A DNA stretch of 42,269 nucleotides from a virus. Both the position numbers and the translations under genes were made by a program. Below, piece by piece: positions 39,380 through 42,269 of this stretch (within the stretch, counting starts at the first letter, position 1; every line of letters begins with the position of its first letter). Location of the stretch: positions 1 to 42,269 of IMG/VR virus record IMGVR_UViG_3300024054_000545. One strand, 5' to 3'. The notes under the pieces were generated by a model. That model did no database searches and was not told the origin of the DNA. It saw only the letters and a list, made by a program, of their open reading frames with translations.

Positions 39380-39907
39380 ATGCAAGCCCCGCTACTCAGC
39401 AACGCGCAATGGGCAAAGATCGAGCAGCACATTGAGGGAATGCAGAACCCCGCGATGTACAGGCTGATTGTGCGTTTGATCCGCGAAACGGGTCTGCGCC
39501 CCATTGAACTAGCGCGCATGGAGCGCAGCTGGATACGAGGGCTTGAACTGCGCATCCCGCAGGGCAAGAGCAAGCGCGGTCGGGCTGGCACTGTGCCCCT
39601 CGCGGAAGAAACGGTGTTTGAGTTGTTTGCGTTCATGCAGGGACGTGACGGCCCTGTGTTCCTCACGCGCACGCTCAAGCCCTTTACGCCCCTGGGCATG
39701 ACGCAAGCCATTATCCGGCTAATGGATCAGGCAGGCGTGCAGGGTAGCTGCTACAGCGCGCGTCGCGGGCTTGCTAATCGGCTCGTGGACGAGGGCGCAA
39801 ACATCGCAGTTGTGCAACACGTCCTGCGCCACGCTCATATGTCAACCACTGCTTCATACTGCGCTGTTAGCACAAATATGGTGCGCAAGGCGCTTTATGG
39901 TGCCTGA
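39380..39907 (+). CDS. tyrosine recombinase, catalytic domain only (175 aa)
   Basis: DNA strand-exchange enzyme of the integrase/Xer type. Likely active-site residues are R40 ('TGLRPIEL'), K63 or K65, R128 ('YSARRGLANRL', with Tyr125 where His is usual), H151 ('LRHAHMSTTASY') and nucleophile Y160. The N-terminal core-binding domain of normal integrases (about 100-150 residues) is missing; the frame begins with a ribosome site AAGGAG, so it is not simply cut. It may resolve DNA multimers or work with a partner; integration is not shown. Confidence 0.85.
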   Translation: MQAPLLSNAQWAKIEQHIEGMQNPAMYRLIVRLIRETGLRPIELARMERSWIRGLELRIPQGKSKRGRAGTVPLAEETVFELFAFMQGRDGPVFLTRTLKPFTPLGMTQAIIRLMDQAGVQGSCYSARRGLANRLVDEGANIAVVQHVLRHAHMSTTASYCAVSTNMVRKALYGA

Positions 39908-39969
39908 GTGGTTGACGCGTAGATAGTTTGGTAGTTGATCGTACTAGTAGTCCACAGAGGAGTTAGAGA

Positions 39970-40431
39970 ATGTCGAAGCTGACCGACTTCATCGTTGCAG
40001 ACGGTGCCAAGCGTTTTGAGGCGCAGCCCGAAAAGGACACCATTAAGCCGCGTCGCGAGCGCATCGCTGCGCAGATCGACAAGCTGATTGCCGCTGCAAA
40101 GGCTGGCGAGGAAAAGGCACGCGGCAAGGTATTCGAGGTGCGCGATGGAGTGGCCAAGGCGCACATTCGCCACGCTGGCAAAAACCTCGTCCTAGAGGGG
40201 CAGGAGTTCTTTTACGTCGCCAAGGACAAGCTGGCAGCGTTCTACGAGACGGTGAAGGAGCAAATCCTGGCCGGGGATCACGACGACGCGATCCGCGCGC
40301 TCGACAAGGACGACAAGCCCGCCAAGGGCGAGCGCAAGCCCATGAAGAAGGGTTGGTCGCCGGAACGGCTGGCGCGCTTCCAGGCAACCATTGCTGCCAA
40401 GCGGGACGCAAAGGCGGGCGCGGCCAAGTAA
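39970..40431 (+). CDS. hypothetical basic protein (153 aa)
   Basis: Not recognised. MSKLTDFIVADGAKRF at ATG 39970 with GAGGAG upstream. The central part (about 45-95) is mixed, the C-terminal 45 residues are Lys/Arg/Ala-rich ('GERKPMKKGWSPERLARFQ'), like DNA-binding tails. Ends just before a palindrome copy and a strong terminator, so it is a single-gene or recombinase-linked unit. Confidence 0.75.
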   Translation: MSKLTDFIVADGAKRFEAQPEKDTIKPRRERIAAQIDKLIAAAKAGEEKARGKVFEVRDGVAKAHIRHAGKNLVLEGQEFFYVAKDKLAAFYETVKEQILAGDHDDAIRALDKDDKPAKGERKPMKKGWSPERLARFQATIAAKRDAKAGAAK

Positions 40432-40436
40432 GTCCT

Positions 40437-40449
40437 TCACTGCTAGTGA
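40437..40449. promoter_or_regulatory. TCACTNNNAGTGA palindrome (intergenic)
   Basis: Exact copy with centre GCT, between the stop of the 153-aa gene and its terminator. Confidence 0.55.
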
Positions 40450-40455
40450 GGTAAG

Positions 40456-40484
40456 GCCCTGGCGCTGCGGCGCTGGGGCTTTTT
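40456..40484 (+). terminator. intrinsic terminator of the 153-aa gene
   Basis: GCCCTGGCGC and GCGCTGGGGC pair over ten positions with two G-U pairs, loop TGCG, followed by TTTTT. Confidence 0.85.
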
Positions 40485-40512
40485 CGTGGCTGCATGGATT
40501 GCAGACGTGGAA

Positions 40513-40540
40513 GAACCCGACTGCCGTAGCAGCCGGGTTC
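40513..40540 (-). terminator. hairpin after the DUF2958 gene
   Basis: GAACCCG/CGGGTTC with an inner CTGC/GCAG stem, followed on the minus strand by TTCTTCC. It may end the 41240-40594 transcript. Confidence 0.6.
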
Positions 40541-40587
40541 CCATCCAATTGCTGTATAGGAGAGCAGGATGGCCACCTACTCGCATC

Positions 40588-40593
40588 TATTTA
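40588..40593 (-). promoter_or_regulatory. orphan TAAATA element
   Basis: The hexamer overlaps the stop of the DUF2958 gene. No convincing gene follows on the minus strand. A hairpin ends about 50-75 bases downstream, so at most a small RNA would be made. Confidence 0.35.
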
Positions 40594-40956
40594 TCATGCG
40601 CGGATGTAGCCCAGCTTGCGGCTCTCGGTGGCGTACTCGCTCAGGGGCTTGCTGGCTTTCCAGTGTATGTCGCGCTCCACCTGCAAGCCACCGGGGCCTT
40701 TGACTTCCAGGATTTCATCGATCGAAACGTATCCCAACTCCGGGGTGCCAAATCCCAGGTCGGCGAGGCCAAACGCCAGCCCGTCCGGCTCCATTTCCGT
40801 CAAGAGCCAAGTCCCACTCGCCCATGGCAGGAAGAGCTTGCAGACGGGGTGGAAGTCACGCTCCTCGCGCGTACCTTTGAGGGGCGCTTGCTCCCGGCCA
40901 TTGGCCAGTAGCTGCTCCACGACATCGCTGCCTAGCAGATCGACTAGGTGCTTCAT
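40594..40956 (-). CDS. DUF2958-family protein (120 aa)
   Basis: The pattern 'PVCKLFLPWASGTWLLTEMEPDGLAFGLADLG', 'GTPELGYVSIDEILEVKGPGGLQVERDIHW' (in parts) fits DUF2958, a small family found in plasmids, phages and integrative elements, function unknown. MKHLVDLLG at 40956 overlaps the previous stop (ATGA). Confidence 0.8.
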   Translation of the reverse strand: MKHLVDLLGSDVVEQLLANGREQAPLKGTREERDFHPVCKLFLPWASGTWLLTEMEPDGLAFGLADLGFGTPELGYVSIDEILEVKGPGGLQVERDIHWKASKPLSEYATESRKLGYIRA

Positions 40957-41240
40957 GCCTGACCTCCCAGCTTGTAGGTGGGATAGTCCGTTGACCAGTC
41001 GATGTTGGCGCTGATCCACTGTGGCACAAACTCCCAATCAAAGGGGGCGTCGTAGGTGTCTTTGGCTTTTGCCCATGCGGCGTCCACCAATTCAACCCAG
41101 CGCAGCACAGTCAACCGGACGCTGTTAGTGCCCAGCCGTTCAAATGCGCTTTGTACCAGGGGATCGTCTTTGCGCTCCAACACTGCCTCCCAGAGACAGG
41201 CTGCTGTCTCCAAGCTGGCTGCGGGATAACTGTTTTGCAT
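40953..41240 (-). CDS. hypothetical protein (95 aa) paired with DUF2958
   Basis: Not recognised by name. MQNSYPAASLETAACLW at ATG 41240 with GAGGAG seven bases upstream is preferred over a longer frame. Trp-rich ('WVELVDAAWAKAKD', 'FDWEFVPQWISANIDWSTDY'). Translated with the DUF2958 gene, an association often seen on mobile elements. Confidence 0.7.
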   Translation of the reverse strand: MQNSYPAASLETAACLWEAVLERKDDPLVQSAFERLGTNSVRLTVLRWVELVDAAWAKAKDTYDAPFDWEFVPQWISANIDWSTDYPTYKLGGQA

Positions 41241-41271
41241 CGTGGCTACTCCTCTATTGAGCCACGAGACG

Positions 41272-41396
41272 ATCAAGCGCCAATTGGTGGGAGGATCAAC
41301 CGCTTTTGCAGACTAAAAGCGCGTCTCCAGAAAAGCGACGAGTTGTGAACTAGTTGGTGTAGTTTTGGTCGCAAGTCTCACCAGAAGGCGCTTGAT
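41272..41396. repeat. 10-bp inverted repeats enclosing a divergent promoter region
   Basis: ATCAAGCGCC (41272-41281) and GGCGCTTGAT (41387-41396) are perfectly complementary, 105 bases apart. Between them lies a 7-bp hairpin CGCTTTT/AAAAGCG (about 41300-41320) and the GGTGTAGTTTT element. Confidence 0.6.
41356..41366 (+). promoter_or_regulatory. GGTGTAGTTTT element before the 61-aa gene
   Basis: Exact second copy of the 11-mer at 39354-39364. Confidence 0.35.
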
Positions 41397-41400
41397 AGAG

Positions 41401-41421
41401 TGGGCAAACAGGAGTTGCCCA
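41401..41421 (+). promoter_or_regulatory. 7-bp hairpin displaying the ribosome site in its loop
   Basis: TGGGCAA and TTGCCCA pair around the loop ACAGGAG, one base before ATG 41423. The AGGAG ribosome site is the loop, so it stays open while its surroundings are folded. Confidence 0.7.
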
Positions 41422-41422
41422 G

Positions 41423-41608
41423 ATGCTTAACCAGATCGACCTCGCAGCTTTCGCAGACTACGCGCTCAGCACTTTCGACTACTCGGCCGACTTCGAGGAC
41501 GATGCGTGGGTTGTCGAGTTTCAGGGCGTGAAGGTGTATGTCGAACGCAAGCGCAACTTCTTCAACATCCATCTTGGTTCGGAGTGCCACAAGCTGCCGA
41601 GGTGCTGA
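41423..41608 (+). CDS. hypothetical protein (61 aa)
   Basis: Not recognised. MLNQIDLAAFADYAL with a hairpin-loop ribosome site directly before the ATG. 'WVVEFQGVKVYVERKRNFFNIHLG' suggests strands. It overlaps the end of the minus-strand endonuclease gene tail to tail by 47 bases. Confidence 0.6.
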   Translation: MLNQIDLAAFADYALSTFDYSADFEDDAWVVEFQGVKVYVERKRNFFNIHLGSECHKLPRC

Positions 41609-42269
41609 GCGCAGTCTCCCGCGCTTTGCGTTCCGCATGTCGCTTCCGCATAGCTGCGGAGCGACGTGCCCGTGTATCGGGGTTTGCGCTCGCCTCTTTC
41701 AACACGGCCCGTCGCTCGTCGGATAGCTTTGTGCCTTTGAGAGGGTTGACCCAGCCTTCCGCTTTTTTCCTCGCGCGCGTTGCTGCTGCCTTCTCGCGCA
41801 TTTCGGGCGTGTTGGGGCGGCTGTTGGCCTTGCTGTGGTTCTCGCGCGCCGACGGAGTGTTATGCGCGACTTTGAGTTTAGCCCGTCCTTCGTCCGTCAT
41901 CTTGCGCCCCTTGTTGCCGGGACGGGGCGTTCCCCATAACGGACGCTTGAATTTGTGACCTCCACGTCCACGATTGAGGAAGCGGTGGCTCTTTACGGCA
42001 TCAAAGTAGAACTGGAGAAGTTCCTCGCGCAGGAGGGCTTCGTCCTTGCTTGACGCGATGTCGCATCGAAAGACGTCAGGTTCTCCCCAAAGATAGCGTG
42101 CAGCTGTCACATATTGGCTGCTCGTAAAGTACGTTGACCAAAGGTCCGAAGGCGCGCATCCATTCGCGTATTTCACGCCAATGTAAAATCTGTCGTGCTT
42201 TGACCAGCCGATTAGATAGGTGAAGGGTTGTGAGCTTTTCATTCTGTAGTTTAGCAACGCTGCTGTCAT
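41562..42269 (-). CDS. GIY-YIG homing endonuclease with NUMOD3 repeats (235 aa, start at the window edge)
   Basis: The N-terminus has the GIY-YIG signature as Y18-L-I and Y29-I-G31 ('TYLIGWSKHDRFYIGVKYA'), then E83 ('LREELLQFYF') and N99. The second half has NUMOD3-type DNA-binding repeats ('GRKMTDEGRAKLKVAH', 'PNTPEMREKAAATRARKKAEG', 'GTKLSDERRAVLKEAS'). The ATG at 42269 is the last codon of the window, so the true start could lie outside, or at the ATG at 42242 (MKSSQPF). It is the fourth endonuclease-type gene in the window. Confidence 0.85.
   Translation of the reverse strand: MTAALLNYRMKSSQPFTYLIGWSKHDRFYIGVKYANGCAPSDLWSTYFTSSQYVTAARYLWGEPDVFRCDIASSKDEALLREELLQFYFDAVKSHRFLNRGRGGHKFKRPLWGTPRPGNKGRKMTDEGRAKLKVAHNTPSARENHSKANSRPNTPEMREKAAATRARKKAEGWVNPLKGTKLSDERRAVLKEASANPDTRARRSAAMRKRHAERKARETALSTSAACGTPNQDGC

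Noticed and set aside
1-42269. Integrated prophage with att sites
   Set aside because: No bacterial flanking genes are present and no att-type duplication was identified.

Overview
The window is part of the genome of a tailed, siphovirus-type double-stranded DNA phage with a lambda-like tail. About 26 kb of minus-strand genes follow the lambda/HK97 order: large terminase, portal, scaffold, major capsid protein, head-tail connectors, tail terminator, major tail protein, frameshifted tail chaperone, tape measure, then M-, L-, K-, I/J-like tip proteins and a giant fibre. The G+C-rich sequence, GTG starts, GAGG-type ribosome sites and the lambda-type tip point to a Gram-negative, probably proteobacterial host; the host cannot be named from the sequence. 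No polymerase, primase, helicase or recognisable endolysin is present. Both edges fall exactly at gene ends (a TAA at 1-3 and an ATG at 42267-42269), so the window is either a piece of a larger genome or a contig cut at gene borders.

Layout. 1-4390: small fibre, tip and membrane proteins (collagen/YadA-like fibre, BppU-like partner, two membrane proteins that may belong to lysis). 4390-20041: the giant fibre, tail tip, tape measure and chaperone. 20199-27367: major tail protein back to the large terminase, with an HNH endonuclease gene inserted on the opposite strand between capsid and scaffold. 27541-35662: accessory genes, mostly small and unknown, with two more homing-endonuclease-type genes, a tRNA-like cloverleaf and three long non-coding stretches. 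35901-38110: a tightly overlapping plus-strand operon of seven small genes. 38107-39282: a minus-strand unit with the small terminase, about 11 kb from the large terminase. 39380-42269: a short tyrosine recombinase, a basic protein, a DUF2958 gene pair and a GIY-YIG/NUMOD3 endonuclease.

Regulation is the most interesting aspect. The hexamer TAAATA occurs 15 times on the minus strand and I find none on the plus strand. Fourteen copies lie 6 to 124 bases before a minus-strand gene, like the -35-less T4 late promoter TATAAATA. At several late genes the promoter lies inside the 5' arm of an inverted repeat whose 3' arm contains the Shine-Dalgarno sequence. The arms differ in sequence from gene to gene but stay complementary. 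Read-through RNA should hide the ribosome site, while RNA started at the promoter should lack the blocking arm. This is the arrangement known for T4 lysozyme gene e, used here for much of the late region. A second layer may be a 13-bp palindrome, TCACTNNNAGTGA, with eight exact copies. One NUMOD3 gene has a leader that looks like a terminator/antiterminator attenuator with a second switch over its ribosome site.
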